DNA of 64,000 bases, from assembly GCF_028769735.1 (NCBI RefSeq), contig NC_088172.1, positions 63,457,075 to 63,521,074 on the forward strand. The letters are read 5' to 3'. The notes under the pieces were generated by a model, which saw only the letters and a list, made by a program, of their open reading frames with translations, was not told where the DNA came from and did no database searches. Positions 11,961 to 24,770 of this stretch are shown here, piece by piece. Both the position numbers and the translations under genes were made by a program. Every line of letters starts with the position of its first letter. Within the stretch, counting starts at the first letter, position 1. Origin of the DNA: Zonotrichia leucophrys gambelii. Its lineage: Eukaryota; Chordata; Aves; Passeriformes; Passerellidae.

Positions 11961-14900
11961 CACATGTTAATCTGTGTGTTGCTCTCTAAATAATTGGACA
12001 AAATCAGGTCTCGTCCTTATGAGGTTGCTGTAATTTTCCACAAGGCTAAGAACTCAGAAATCCTGCAAAGCAAAATATCTTCTGGTGAGTTCTGGTGATT
12101 AAAAGACAAAATGCAAAGTAGGATATTTCCTGGGTGTCTTGTGGGTTTCTTCTGTTCTGTTTACCCTTCATTCTTTTCTTCTGGCCAGTTACTTTCCCTC
12201 CCAGTTGTATTCACCAGTATTTTCAAAGAGAGAGAATAACTACAGATGTTAAAAATTCATTGCTAAAACATATGTGCATCAGAATAGCATTAATTTGCAG
12301 TTAACCAGTAGATGCTGCAAATTAGGAAGTGACTAAATGCAGTATAGGAGCAAAAATCATGCATTATAAAACATGCTCTTTTCATTTATTTGGACAGTTG
12401 TAGTTCAGTTTTTAATTATTAATGGTAATACTCCTCAATGTGCCAGTAAATGTGCTGGCTTATATTCAGTAAAAAATGAAGCCTTAGTAAAACATGAAGT
12501 CATTACAGCACTCAGCTGTTAATTATTGCTTAGGGATAGAGGGGAGATTACAAATTTTGTTCAGGTTAATGAAGCATGAATCAGCTGCCTCCTACTGCAA
12601 GGAAGAGCTGAATATCTTACGTGCTACTGCAGGCACACTCAATCTGCAGTCTCTTTGTTTTTACACTGAAAATATAAAAACACCTGAAATTAGGCCTTCA
12701 GAGAAGCATTTCAGAACTGTGAAAGGCTGTTGATAGCAGGGAAAAGTCTGAATTGATCCAGCCTCCACAGAACTCAAGATGTCATTGGAGATTTTGCAGT
12801 GTCCAGGTCAGGACACCATAGGAGTCACTGACATCACTTGTGCTGTTTGGAGAAGTAAGAAGTGTGGATTGTGTGCATTGAATCCTGTCAGCTCTACCAG
12901 GACAACTGCTGAAGAAGTATGCAACTACCTCCTCCACATTTGGCTGCAGCTGTGGGAAAGTGTGGCCAACCATCCAGAGCTCTATGAGGCAAAGCAGCAA
13001 TTTTGGATCCCCTCTGCTGACCCATTCATTGCTCTGGTAGTGGACAGAAAGGCTGGAGGGATGCTCACTTTGCAATCAGTTTGCTATCTCAAGTACTACA
13101 AAGGATTTTGAGTACACACCTAACTTGGCCCTCTGCTTGGACTGGCTGTGCACCCAGCCTCTTTGACAGTATTTCCTCTACCATACAACATGCCACATTT
13201 TGTTCAGTTGGCAGGAGAGACCCTTTGGTTAATACAACCAATGAGTATTCAAAAATGCCTGTAAAAATAAAAGCTGCTGACTCACATGGTTGGTGTCTCT
13301 AGTCCCTTTTATTACCTTTTACAGACATGAATGGGTTCTGACTTGCAGAATTACTGTAGAAGCCAAGCATCATAAATACCAGCAGACAAAAAAAGCTGTG
13401 CCCACATAACACTCCTGCGTCTATTTTTATTAAACCTCTAAAAATCATGGTACATGTACTCAACAATTTTAAGTGGGAGAGAATGCAAGTCCTAGTTGCA
13501 ATTCCTTGATTGTCCCAACTAAAGAAGAACTTGGATGGCAGCTTTGGTCACAGCTTGCACAGCAAAATATTTCTAATGCTCAGAGCCATTAACTCTAAAA
13601 CAAACCCTGAACAAATGCAAACTCCTGTAAGAAAGGCCATGCTTGAAAAGTCACTTCCTCTTTCAGAAACTTCATGAATGGGAACAAAAAGTGGCATTCA
13701 TTGTATAGCTTAGTAACAGCAAACAATTCAAGGTGCTCTAGTCCTGACAGTTCATGTTAGAGGGATTGAATTCTGACCCTGCAGGAAGCTACCCCAGAAT
13801 CTCAACCAGCAGCCTGGGTCTGGAGGCAAAAAGGAGGTGAAGAGGTAGGTTAGGGTGGGTAGAAGGACCACCCTTCTGGAAGGTTTGGTGGGAACAACTC
13901 TGTGCTACCCCCATACAGTAGGGCTCTCTGCTATTAATAGACACCTTTCAGCTCTTTGCTATTCTATCAAACCAGGCTGTTCATTGAACATTAAATATTG
14001 CTTTGTGTACTTAGCTGGCACAGAAAAAAGCTTGGCACAGGAAGTTTTGCCACAGGAAGGTTGTGCCTTGTTAACTCATGGTGTCTCTACTGGAACAAGT
14101 TGGTTTGATCTCTTCAGCTGAGTTGCTGGTAGTGATGTTTTGTGCAGAAAGATAAACTGCTTTTCATTATTGACATTGTTAGTGGCAATATCACCACTAG
14201 ATCTCGGTCTGAATAGAAATCAAATCATTTTTTCCAGATTTTCTGCTTTTTTTTCATGTAGAATTTAAGAAGTTTAGGAGGGGCAGTCCCTCAGAATAGA
14301 GGGTATCATGTGAAATTGAAAAGCAATTGTTAAATATGGCAATACTCATATCAGCTGGCATTTTCCTAGCATTTTCCTGCTCTGTGAAAGTGGTCTGAAT
14401 GACATTTCCTATAGACTGAGGGATGCTATGAGAAAAACAGTGACTGAAGCCCATCAGGCCAGCCCGGAGCTGTAGCCAGGCCATGCCCCTCCTGCATGGC
14501 AGGACCCTGAGAAGCTGGCAGCACAAGCACCCTTGTCCCACCACCTGAGCATCCTCTGATCACTGAGGAGAGATGTAGCCTCCAAGGGCTGCATCTGCCC
14601 TGGCAGTGATCTCACTGTGATTTCTGTAAAGGGTTTTGTTGGGATTTGTGTGCTGCAAAGACTCGGCCCCTGTCAGGATGGGAACAATCTGGCTTCCCTC
14701 TTCTCCCTGCTTTTCTGCTCTTGGCTATGCAGGAAACCAGCCCTCGTGGTTTGGGACACAGCATAGAAAGTGACCGTGGTGTGAGTCAAAATGAGCTTCT
14801 GTATTTAAACTCTGCAGGAACACTGCCTCTTGTGTCTGCCTTCTCCTGAGGACCAAGGGGTGGTGTTAGACAAAAACATGTTAAAATGGTACTTTTTTCT

Positions 14901-15396
14901 GCCCTCACCCAAGCAGCCATCTGGCAGCCATCAGTCATGGAGATGTGCCACATCTGGAACATGCTCTTGAGTAATCATCTGGGGTATGCAAAGCTTTCCA
15001 CAGGTTTGACAACATCCATCACCAGATAAAAGTCTGGCATCCCTTTCTGAGAGAAATGCAAAGCAAAACCTGAGTAAGAGCACCTGCGTTGGACATGACT
15101 ACTACAAACTACTTCTGAATTCTTTGTGACACATGAAAAAGTTACTTTACACAAAAGTGAGACAAACTATGAGAAAAAAAAACATGACTCTGATCTTATG
15201 CTATTTATGTACCCAAAGGGTGGCAGAGTATGCTTAGGACTTGCAGGGTCCTAAAGATGGAAGCTAGCAGCGAATTTGCTGCGGGAGTCGTTGCAGAGAC
15301 TGCCTTCACAAATGAGAAAAGGTAGAGAAACATTTGTCTGGAATGTGTTCAGGAAGAGACACAATGACAAAACAAGGTTTCTTCCCCCATCATTAC
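11961..15396. other. Non-coding stretch, no gene seen
   Basis: A homeodomain-site-rich patch lies at about 12280-12440 (TTTTTAATTATTAATGG). A 110-codon plus frame at 12779-13111 looks fairly hydrophilic and protein-like and is followed by AATAAAAG at about 13266, so a worn retroelement is possible, but I recognise no domain. The GC-richer patches at 14440-14830 have no motif. Confidence 0.45.
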
Positions 15397-15529
15397 CTCT
15401 GCCTCAGCTGAGTAGGCAGGGTGTTGTCTGTGCCGCCTGCCACTGGTGAGCAGAATATAATTCATCAGCCTCACTGCAGATGGTGCCATCCCCTGGGACC
15501 TCAGCCCGCTCATGATCCATGCCAGCATC
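15397..15529 (-). CDS. Candidate internal or terminal exon, unidentified
   Basis: Read on the minus strand, a pyrimidine-rich tract ending CCCTCACCCTGTGAG (AG at 15531-15530) precedes 133 bases ending CAGAG before the donor-like GTAATG (GT at 15396-15395). Two frames are usable. One is open throughout (LAWIMSGLRSQGMAPSAVRL onward). The other gives an acidic peptide, DAGMDHERAEVPGDGTICSE onward, that stops (TGA, 15406-15404) just before the donor, so it could be a terminal exon. Both look protein-like and local CpG is raised. The length is typical for a vertebrate exon. No family was recognised, and chance pairing of weak splice sites in a GC-rich patch is a real alternative. Confidence 0.2.
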
Positions 15530-17206
15530 CTCACAGGGTGAGGGGAGGGAAGCAGAGAGGCTGGGAGAAAGGAGCCTCTGGGAGTCTGGGGACGCCGCTT
15601 CCTGCTGCCGCTGTCCCTCTTTGCTTTTCTCCACACAGATGAAAAGGGCAAAGGCAATGATGCCATTCCCAAAGACTGGGAGGGCAGCTGGGCCTTAAAA
15701 TGAAACTTTTAGACAGCTGTTGCCCTGCCTTCCTCAGAGCAAGGATGTGCTCTGTTGAGGAAGCAGCAAGTGTAGGTGTTGTATCCACTCCTTATTTGTA
15801 AAATCTTTGTCCTCTCTGACAGCCCAGGCAGTGACTGCAGCAACACCTGGGTATGGGAGAGCAAAGAATCCCACTCCAGTGAGCACTGACCTGTAGGATC
15901 TAGGACAGCAGAGGCCATGCTGACAGCTGATGGTCCGGGCACTGCATGATGAGGCAGGCATTTCCATTTCATGCTTACTCTGTATTGAGGAAAGGCATAA
16001 GCCTTTTATTTGCCCTTACAATCAGGACTGTGAGTCAATAGATATATTAGAAACAAATACAGATGTATATAATGAAAGAAGACAGTGGAGACTGTTAGGC
16101 AGATTTCTGCAGGCCTAATGCCACCGGCAGATTTCTGGGTGTTGCAGAAGGCTGAGGGCATTGTGGGGGATCAGTTCTTACCGAGGCTCTCCCATCCTGT
16201 CCAGAGAACACTTTTCCTCAGAATACACACCATTTATATTGTACACAAAATTGAAATATGTATGTGCAAAGAAGTAGTCCCAAGTTTGCCTCTGTTATAA
16301 TTTCCCATGGGGAAAAAACACTGTGAAAAGAAAAGGAAGAAAGTTTCAAATAAGTTATTATATTTATGGGGAAAAAAAGGCATGCCTCATCCTCTTAAAG
16401 AAATATTTTCTCCACCCCTTCCTTGCCTTTGAAAGGAATCAAATAGCTATTAAAAAGTACTTTCCTTTTAAAAAGTACAATGAACATTTTGATTAAAAGG
16501 AGCTTTTAAGTATTTATATGATTACCTCTTTTGTCCTCCTGGCAGCATCTGTCTTGTTGACTGCTCGGCATCTGGCATGTGCTGCCTCATGTCAAGAAGC
16601 CCCTGATTTCTCATTCAGACAGGGGGTGGGTGAGAGAACAGACACATGTATACATGGAGAAGCTATTGCCAAAAGAATAAGGCCATTTCCCTGACTGCTG
16701 CTGGTTGTTTGGCCACAGTGCTGCTGGAACACAGCACCCCTTCCTTCCCACTGCAGCACGCTGCATGTACCAGATGGCTGGCTCGTCAGGGTCAGCTTGC
16801 CACCAGTGCTTCTGTGGTCATTGTGGCCAGGCAGGGCATCTTAGGTCAGTATTCCCAAAATTTCATCTGCTTATGGAGGAGATGCACTCTTCCTCTTCCA
16901 GGCTTCCTTGTTTTCCCACAGGTCATGGCGGGACATCCAAAGCACTCAGCTTTGCCTTGGCAGTCAGTGTTTTCCCTCTCGGGGCAGCAGGCTGGAGCAG
17001 GCTATCATGGGGCGCTTGGGAAAATCCCAGCACTTTGTTTGATGTACTCACATCCACCCTACACATGGCAGGAGATCTTTGAAATTTGCAGGATCAGCCT
17101 TACTTTGTGCATACTCATTTCTCTCAAACTATTTTCGGTAGCACGATCAATGACTCACACAAACATTAGTCATACTTTGCACTGCATATAATTCCTTGCC
17201 TTGCAG
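15530..17206. other. Non-coding stretch, no gene seen
   Basis: A 181-codon plus frame (16646-17191) is long, but it has ordinary composition, no motif, and a 125-codon overlapping shadow. A direct repeat TTAAAAAGTAC occurs twice at about 16450-16478. Confidence 0.5.
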
Positions 17207-17272
17207 AATTTCAAAGACTGTTTCAAAGATGATTTAAAATATCCACAATCCATGGAAGATGAAGTGGAATAG
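17207..17272 (+). CDS. Candidate short terminal exon, unidentified
   Basis: The acceptor-like CCTTGCCTTGCAG (AG at 17205-17206) is followed by 21 open codons and a TAG at 17270-17272. The peptide begins NFKDCFKDDLKYPQSMED and ends EVE, and is acidic and soluble-looking. The other two frames close within about 10 codons, so only one reading fits. A good donor-like CCCAG/GTAAGA lies further on at about 17326, beyond the stop. At 21 codons the frame has little statistical weight and no family was recognised. Confidence 0.12.
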   Translation, partial: NFKDCFKDDLKYPQSMEDEVE

Positions 17273-20200
17273 GTCCGTTTAAAATGTAGCTGCTTAATGA
17301 AGGTTGAGAGACCGGCGATTTGCCCAGGTAAGACAGAAGTTGACTGCCAAGGTTTGAGTCCCGAATCTCCAACTGCTGGGTGATATAAACACTCCTTTTG
17401 CATTGAGTCCCTTCCTAATTTCATTTTAAGATACATGTACCAACAACCCTACTAAGTTAGAAAAATAGTTACAGAAAGCTCTTTGACTCCTACTCCATCA
17501 TCCCCATGCTTATGCAGCATTGCTTCCAAACTGAGAACTGCACTTCTATGTGTTTTTCCTCTGCCAAATCCCCAAGTGAAGAACCTGCTCATTGTGGCGT
17601 TGGTTGTGCTTTCTTGAATTATCCTTCAATATCTAGAATACATTCTTTCATTAATTCCCATTATTAAAGTCTTGCTTCTATTGTCTTCCTCAAGATTTGG
17701 AAAGAACCTTGTTACATGCTGAAATAGAATAGATTTTCTTGATCTGGGTGGGACAAAGGCTTTGACCTGCAGCTGACTATAGGAGACCTGTGGCCTGAAG
17801 GAATGAACAGCTAATAACAAGTAGAAGTAGAAGCATTTTGTCTGGCCCACAGCTGTGTGAGTCTTCCATGTGACTGGGGACCCGTGAAACCTCGCTGGCA
17901 TCTGTTACAGCCCAAACTTTCTGAACTCTCTTCTACTTTCACACAACAGCCCAATCAACAAGCAACAGCCAGAGATGTCTCTGAACTTTGCATGTGTGAA
18001 AGAAAATGGAAGGAAACTGTTGGAGGGTCCAGCTGGTGAAGGAACAGGTGACAAAGCCAACGTCATTGGTGTTTTTCACTGACTGTGCTGTAGTGGATAC
18101 TCCAGCTGGAGACTGTTGGGTTTTTTAATTCTAAGTTCGCAAAAAAGTTTAGGGTTCATTCTATTTTATTATAGAGCAAAACTACTGAAAGCAGAAAGAA
18201 GACAATCCTGTGTTGGACTTGGAAAATGGGTTAAAATGTGGGAGTTGTTATTTTTAGTATATCCTTGGTACTTTTTATTTGTTTTTAACTTTTTTCTTTG
18301 TATGGCATACTCAGATCATGCTTTTTCATCCTTGTTTTCTGCATGACTAGAAGCATAAAATTCTGGTTTATATTAAAAAAAGAGAAGGTGGTATTCTCAT
18401 TTGCTTTCAATGCCTAAGGCTTCAAGAAACAGAACATGCTGTGAGATGTCAGCAGAAGATACAAGCACTTGGCAATATTGTATCAATGATTTAGACCTCT
18501 CCCCTCATTTTACCTGCTATATTAGAGAGCGGTGATCCACCCATCAGAACAAATAGCACAGCTTGAAAACAAGTAACAAAGAGATTTTGTTTTACTGAGG
18601 TGAGGAACAGCCTCTCTCTTAAAATAATGTGCAGTCATTAGCCTTCCCCATCAGAGTGGAACACAGGGAGCGATTAATTTAACCTCGCTGTACTCATTTA
18701 GAAATTAAGCATCTCACCTAAGTTGGTTGCCTAATTCTTTCTGCAGTCAATGGAGGTGGTGCCAGACAATGATTCATCCCACCTACCCATGTACCTGGAA
18801 TACAAAGGGATGAATCAACAAGAGCTGCCTCCCTCCATTGCCTCTGGCTGCAGAGGCGGTACAGACACCAGTTCAGCTGAGAGACTTCACTTCTGGCCAG
18901 GTAAATTTGGGTGAGGTGAAGCCCTCTGTGTGCTGGCTGAAGGGCCAGGCTCCCCCTGGCCCATGGGAACACCTTCCTGGGATCCCTGAGCCTGGGTGTC
19001 TCCCGTGACTAAAGCAGAAGCGGAGGGAGCTGAGCCAACCCATTTTTTCACCTGATGTGCAGGCTGATGTGTCTCCCTGTGACACACTGGGCCAATTCCC
19101 TACATGTCTGGGAACACAGAGCTGGATGCTGAAAGAAAAAGAAAAATAGGCTTGGGTGAATTTCCCAGGGGAAGCATAAGCCACCTGAGGGCAGCCAGAT
19201 GAGGCTGGAGACAGAGAAGTACAGCACTGATCATTAACACAGGCAAGCAATCCCCACTCCATCCAAGCCTGGAGGTCCTCAGTCACAAAGGACACCATCA
19301 TCTTTACCCTCTGGCATTCAGGCACAATGGAGGCAGGTCCTGTGCTCTGTGATTGGACTGTAGCTACTCATAATGAAGCTTCTCCACAGAAACATAAACC
19401 TGTGTACTCCTGCTTTAAAAAAACCCAAAATGCAAATTTTAGTAACTTCAAGTGGTTTTATTGTCCATATACACATCTAGAATATTTTTCTTTAAAATCA
19501 AGGTGTAATGTGACTAGATGTCTATCAGGTTATTGTGCACATTGCATAATTAGTGCTTTGTTCAGCAGCTTCAGATGTCCTAAGCATCCCATATCCTGGA
19601 AAACTAAAGAGAAACACTCTGTTTGCATTCTGGTTATGCTTAATTATTAGCTAAATGATATTTCTACCAGATACTCTGATACTCTGATGTACTCTGATGA
19701 TGAGATTTACCAGTATCTCTCTCTGAGTAACTGCAATGAGATATCTGTGAAAACAGGTATTTTTGGAATAAGGACATGTAACAGTATTGGTACTACCTCT
19801 CTTTGCTCCTCTGTGTAGCAACCTATACCTCAATTTTACCTTTTGGTTGTCAATGAACCTTGTCTTCTTCCTTCCTGGGATTTCAGAGTGTTTCAAGTCA
19901 ATAGTAGTTTGCTCCATTTTATTAGCTCCACTAATGCAGCTGCTAACTGCACCTCTGGAGATTTCTTAGCTAAATACAAGGTAGATTCTTTTAAATTTCC
20001 ATCGCTCTTTAGACTGCAAGCAGGTTATTTATTGAAAAGAGCAACAGCAGGTAGGAAACACAATGTGAAACAGACCTTCAAAAAGATGCAGAGGATATAA
20101 TGGAGTGGTTACAGAGGTCAAGAGTTGTGAATTCAAGTACTAGGATTTGAGTTCTGGAAGAGAGAAATGCTGCAGAAACACTCAATAGAGCAGATGCATT

Positions 20201-20294
20201 ACATCTCAGCAATCTATGGAACATCCAGGAAAAAAGTCAAACATATGAACATATGTCAAAATGATAATGGTCACACCGACATATATGCATGCAC
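17273..20294. other. Non-coding stretch with one AT-rich candidate element
   Basis: No gene. About 18655-18720 combines GCGATTAATTTAACCTCGC with further TAAT/ATTA cores and retained CpGs, and resembles a conserved non-coding element. Three ACTCTGAT copies stand at 19673-19698. The 150-codon minus frame at 18873-19325 has no motif. Confidence 0.4.
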
Positions 20295-20315
20295 ATATAT
20301 ATATATATATATATA
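20295..20315. repeat. (AT)10 microsatellite
   Basis: Ten uninterrupted AT units are flanked by ACAC/ATACAT-type sequence. Confidence 0.95.
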
Positions 20316-23300
20316 CATAAAAGAAGCTCAGCTTATAAAGAAAAAAGGTGTAAGTACAAATGAAGGGCAATACCACCATGCACTCTGCTGGATGAGAAGG
20401 CTCTAGGATGAAGAAAGCAGGAAAAACCTCTTCTGTTGGTGATAAACTGCAGCCTAGGCAGTACTGTTTGTAATTATGTCTCAGAAAGAAGTTTATTACC
20501 AGAAATTGACTGTAAAGATATCCAGAACAAGCTAAACCAAAGCAAGTTTTGGAAAGGGGTTATTAGTTTAAAAGGAAACAGTTATGGTGATTACCCAGTT
20601 TGACCCTTACTGAAGAGAATACAAATGAGTGCTTTGCTACAAATTACTGACTTGCTTTTGGGACAGTGTCGCCTCCAGAAAGACATTAGATAACTGGCTG
20701 GATCTTTGGGATGTAGCCTTGGATTCCCTTTGGTGGCTGTTACCCTGTTGCTGACATTCAGCTAATGAAGAGGAGGTTTTTATTGCATTTTCATGGGCTA
20801 TTTTAATTCACACTCATCATAATTTCCAGTGTGATTCATGTACTGGCACAGAGCAGCAAGTTTTGCCTGTCTCGAGCTGGGGGCAGAAAGGACTGGAGCT
20901 CAGAGAGCAGAGAACAGCTGGCCTTTCACTTGCATAATGTCAGAGCAGGGATGAGGCAGAGGACTGGATGGCACTGTTTGGAATGTATTTCCATTTAAAA
21001 GAATAAATCCACATAATGGAAGATGACTTTTTGAAGGGTAAGAGACATAAAGGGTCTCAGGTTTCCATGTACTGAAGGGAAAGAGCAGCAGAGAAAAGAG
21101 CAAGGCACCCACCCACAGCTGCTGGCCACAGCCCAGCTGAAGTGACCACATCCTTGGAGTGAGCACAAGGCAGCCTAAGTGCTAATAAAGGGGAATGCTA
21201 GTAGTGGGATTCAACAAGCTCATTCCCTCTGAAACTTGATTATCCGCAACTTAGAAACAAGTGCAGCTAAGAAATTGCGAGCGACTAGCTCCCTGAGAGG
21301 AAGTTTTCCTATTTTTCTTTCAATTCTGTTTTATTGTAATCTTCTGGCTTCCAATTCTGTGATAATTGAAATGTAAATACTTGCAAAGGCTACAAGTTTC
21401 AAAGCTCCTAATTGTGCTCTCACTAGAGGCTGGTACACATGACAGGAGTTTTGCCAACTCATTAACTCCCTCAACCAAGGGTGTTACTTTCCCATCTCTC
21501 CTCACTATGCTGCCAAAAGCTAATGCAGACACAAGTCCTCCAGCAAAAACACTTTTGACATGTTAAGACTAAATTCTGGGAACATATTTAAGCTATACCT
21601 GAGAGGGACTGTTTGTGCCTGAGTGTGTGGGTGCATGCAGGAGAGGGGCCTGAATTAGGTTTTCTGCTGAGTTTGTCAGTTCATCAAGACAAGCTGTTCC
21701 ACAACAGAGAGCCAGTCCAGGCCTGTGTCCAGATGCTCCTCAGCTTCACAGAGCTGCAGACTAAATACAGAACTACCTTTTGGGACTGTCTACAATCTGT
21801 ATTCACACCTGCTCTTCCTAAAGCAGAACTGAATTCTGCAGTCCTTCCTTGGGAAGCAGAAATATATCCATGGTGGTAAGTGCATGGATATTTTATGAGT
21901 AAAGAGGGGCAGAAATTGCTTGTAGTGATAACTCAGCCACCTGAGTCCTTTACCCCCAAAAACCCAGCACATAACACTGAAGTCCTAATGCCGAGTGTGG
22001 AGTGAAAATGGGGAATGAAAAGGCACACAGCTGTGAGCTGACACTTTAGACTATGAAAAATATCTTCCACACTTCTAAAGTCTTGCTTTGCCTCTTCAGG
22101 AAAGACTGAATATGGCAGTGGGTAAGTGTTATTAAAAAAAGTAAAATGAGAAACATTCTTCATTGCCCTGGTAACCATACAAGCTTTGTATAAACCACCA
22201 TGAGAATAAGTGACCTCCTGTCACTCTTTAGCTAGAAGTTAAATTCAGAAAATAACAGGGCATCCCACAAGGATGGGCTGGGAGGCAGAGAGGCTTTCTG
22301 TATTCTGCCCTGGTTTTGCCCTTTCTTCACTTTTTCTCCTTTGTGTTTACGTGAAGAGGATATTGATTCCAGAAGTGACAGAGGCAAAGGTTAGTCAAAG
22401 CTCCTCTTTGTTTTTCTGTAGGGAGGAGGTCAGCCTTGCTCCAAATCCACTGCTCCTGGTATGCTCTCCTCCTCCTCCTTATGCTGCCTGGGAAGTCTCA
22501 GAGAGCTGCTGGTTGCATTTACACTAATGACTGTTTTTCTCCCTCTGCCTCCCCCTCCAAGCTTACTAAGCTTTTTCTTTCAGCATGACCAATAAAGCAT
22601 GAATGCAAATAGGCCTGAAGTTTTTTCCCCCTCCTTTCATTTTTATTTTGCCACTTTTAGAAGTAACTGAAGAAAACAGTGTCATTCTGTTCCAGAAGAG
22701 CTTTTATACCAAGCTGACACTGTACATTTAAATATGTATTGCTTCCTCTATCATTTGCATTTTAATGTTCCAAACCAATAATCACGAAGTCTTGTGTGAA
22801 AATGTGAAATAATAAGGATGGAGAGAAGCTTGGATCTGATTCTAAACCTTGCTGAATTACACCTAGATCTGGCAATTCTGTGAGAGACCCATCTAAGAGA
22901 TGTATTTAGATAAATGTAAATGTTCTGCAAGAGACTGTGCTGAATTGCCCTGAGTGTTTGAGTGAAGACTCTAGCTTTTAGATACTGAGTCTGCACAGCC
23001 CAGCAGGCTTTTTCTGGGCCAGCTGGTGCTCTGGTAATGTGCCTTCACTCTGCTCTGGAGAAGCTGCCCTCCAGGTATGCTGAAGAGCAGACTCCTCCAT
23101 TGTTTTGCCAATTGCTGCTGATACCATTAATCTGGTGACATTTCACAAGCAGGATGCCTACCCGAGCTTGGTCTGTAAGCAGCACATGTGGTTCACTTTG
23201 CAAAAACAAGTCCCTACCAAAGGTCATAATATTTTTGTGCTCTGCTTCATTATTGCCGTCATTGAGCTCCACAATACAGAATAGGAGGGCAGAAAATCCT

Positions 23301-23345
23301 ATTCAGAATTTACGCAGTGGATGTAAGAATTTTGTTTTATGTGCA
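20316..23345. other. Non-coding stretch, no gene seen
   Basis: A homeodomain-site- and CpG-bearing patch at about 21240-21480 (AAATTGCGAGCGACTAG) could be conserved. An octamer-like ATGCAAAT occurs at about 22602-22609. No coding signal was found. Confidence 0.4.
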
Positions 23346-23369
23346 AAATGGATTATGTGTAATCCATTT
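23346..23369. promoter_or_regulatory. Palindromic pair of TAATCC (bicoid-class homeodomain) sites
   Basis: AAATGGATTA and TAATCCATTT are exact reverse complements around the 4-base spacer TGTG. GGATTA/TAATCC is the known core for OTX, CRX, PITX and GSC-type homeodomains, and a symmetric close pair suits dimer binding. The surrounding 23230-23400 is AT-rich unique sequence with retained CpGs. Function is inferred. Confidence 0.4.
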
Positions 23370-24745
23370 GCAAGAAATTATTACATTGTGTAATGTAAGA
23401 AAAGGTTTTTTCTGTGCTTCTTTTGAATAGTATCTGTAAGTGAGGGGTTAGCTTGGAAGAAATAACTAGTGGTGGCCCAGTTCTAGAAAAACTGCAATTT
23501 TTGTCTGCAATTTATTCTGCTTTTTTTTTTTTTGCTTTCAAGAGAAAAATAAATCCGGCTATAAAAGCAAAATACATTTCTTGTATCACAGCTGTCATGA
23601 ATTTAAATTCCCTCTTGGATCCTTACCACACAGTGTATCTCCACTGCAATATTTTCTTCTTCTATAAATATGAAGCACTGAAGAACAAGATATTGAATAT
23701 TTGAGGTATAAATCTGACAGAAGAGTTTTCTTCTCAGTCTTAGGATGGAACCAGAAACAACCCCTTGAAGAGCACAAGAACCAGTATGGAGGTTTATTTA
23801 GAGTTGCAATGATGCTCAAGATATTTCTCTTACACCTTTAATTAAACTGCTTTACTTGTTCTTTGCCTTCTTTGCCTGATTTCCTTCCAGGCTTTCCTCC
23901 AGGCCACAGATTAACACTTTCATTATGAACAACTTTGCTATGAGGCTAAACCCAGGTTATGAGGAATCTGTCTCCTCCTCACAATTTCCCCCCTCTCTCC
24001 CTTTCATCTTCATAGTGGTGCAAACACTTTCAAGAGAAGATGAAGGTGAGAAGAACAAGTAAGGGGAAGGATGAACAGAGTTAGAATAAGAAAAGCGTGG
24101 ATACCTAGAATTTCCTCTGCCTTATACCTACAGATTTAGTTTTTTTATTTTTTGTATTGTATTTAATTTCCAGTAAGGTCTCCCAGACATTTTGAAAAGC
24201 TGCTACATTATAATTTAATTAAGTCTTTGTATTTGCTGCTAACAAGATGTTATCTTCATCATTCTTGGAAGCTTGTCTTGGGTTGTGGGTTGATGTGGAT
24301 TTGCCATGGGCACAGAAACATTTCCTGCATAAACACAAACTGTTAAAGCTCTCCCATTTCCTGGCTCAGTGTGACACACTGCTCAACTCCTCGTGTTTAG
24401 GTAATAGGATTAAATGCAGGGATCACTCCTATGGGCTGTGTGCTGGCTGATACTGATCTCTGCAGGAAGAAGGGTTTAGTTGGAGCAGGTGGCTGGGCTC
24501 CGTGCTGTAACCTCAGGTGCCCTCTGGAATTCAGGGCTGGGATGCAGAGACCTGGCAAGAGTCGGGCTGAGCTTCATCCAGCCCTGCAGCTCTCTCTGGG
24601 GTTACCTCTCACCCTGTCTGCCGCACAGTGCTGTGGCCTGGCTCCTGCCCTGTGCCCAGGGAATGGCCTCTTGCACAGGAAAAGAAGCTCCATGAGAGGT
24701 CTGAACTCATGGAAAGAGCTGTGAATGAGATTTGTGAATGCCAGC
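23370..24745. other. Non-coding stretch, no gene seen
   Basis: It holds a T13 run (23521-23533). The GC-richer patch at about 24430-24720 has frames up to 97 codons with no motif. Confidence 0.5.
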
Positions 24746-24770
24746 ACGCTGATCAGACGTAGATCAGCGT
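24746..24770. repeat. Perfect 9-bp inverted repeat
   Basis: ACGCTGATC (24746-24754) and GATCAGCGT (24762-24770) are exact reverse complements around the 7-base loop AGACGTA. The element holds three CpGs in a CpG-poor setting. Confidence 0.85.

Noticed and set aside
16646..17191. 181-codon plus-strand open frame
   Set aside because: Chance expectation for this length in 128 kb of two-strand sequence is not negligible, composition is ordinary, and there is no motif or supporting splice site.
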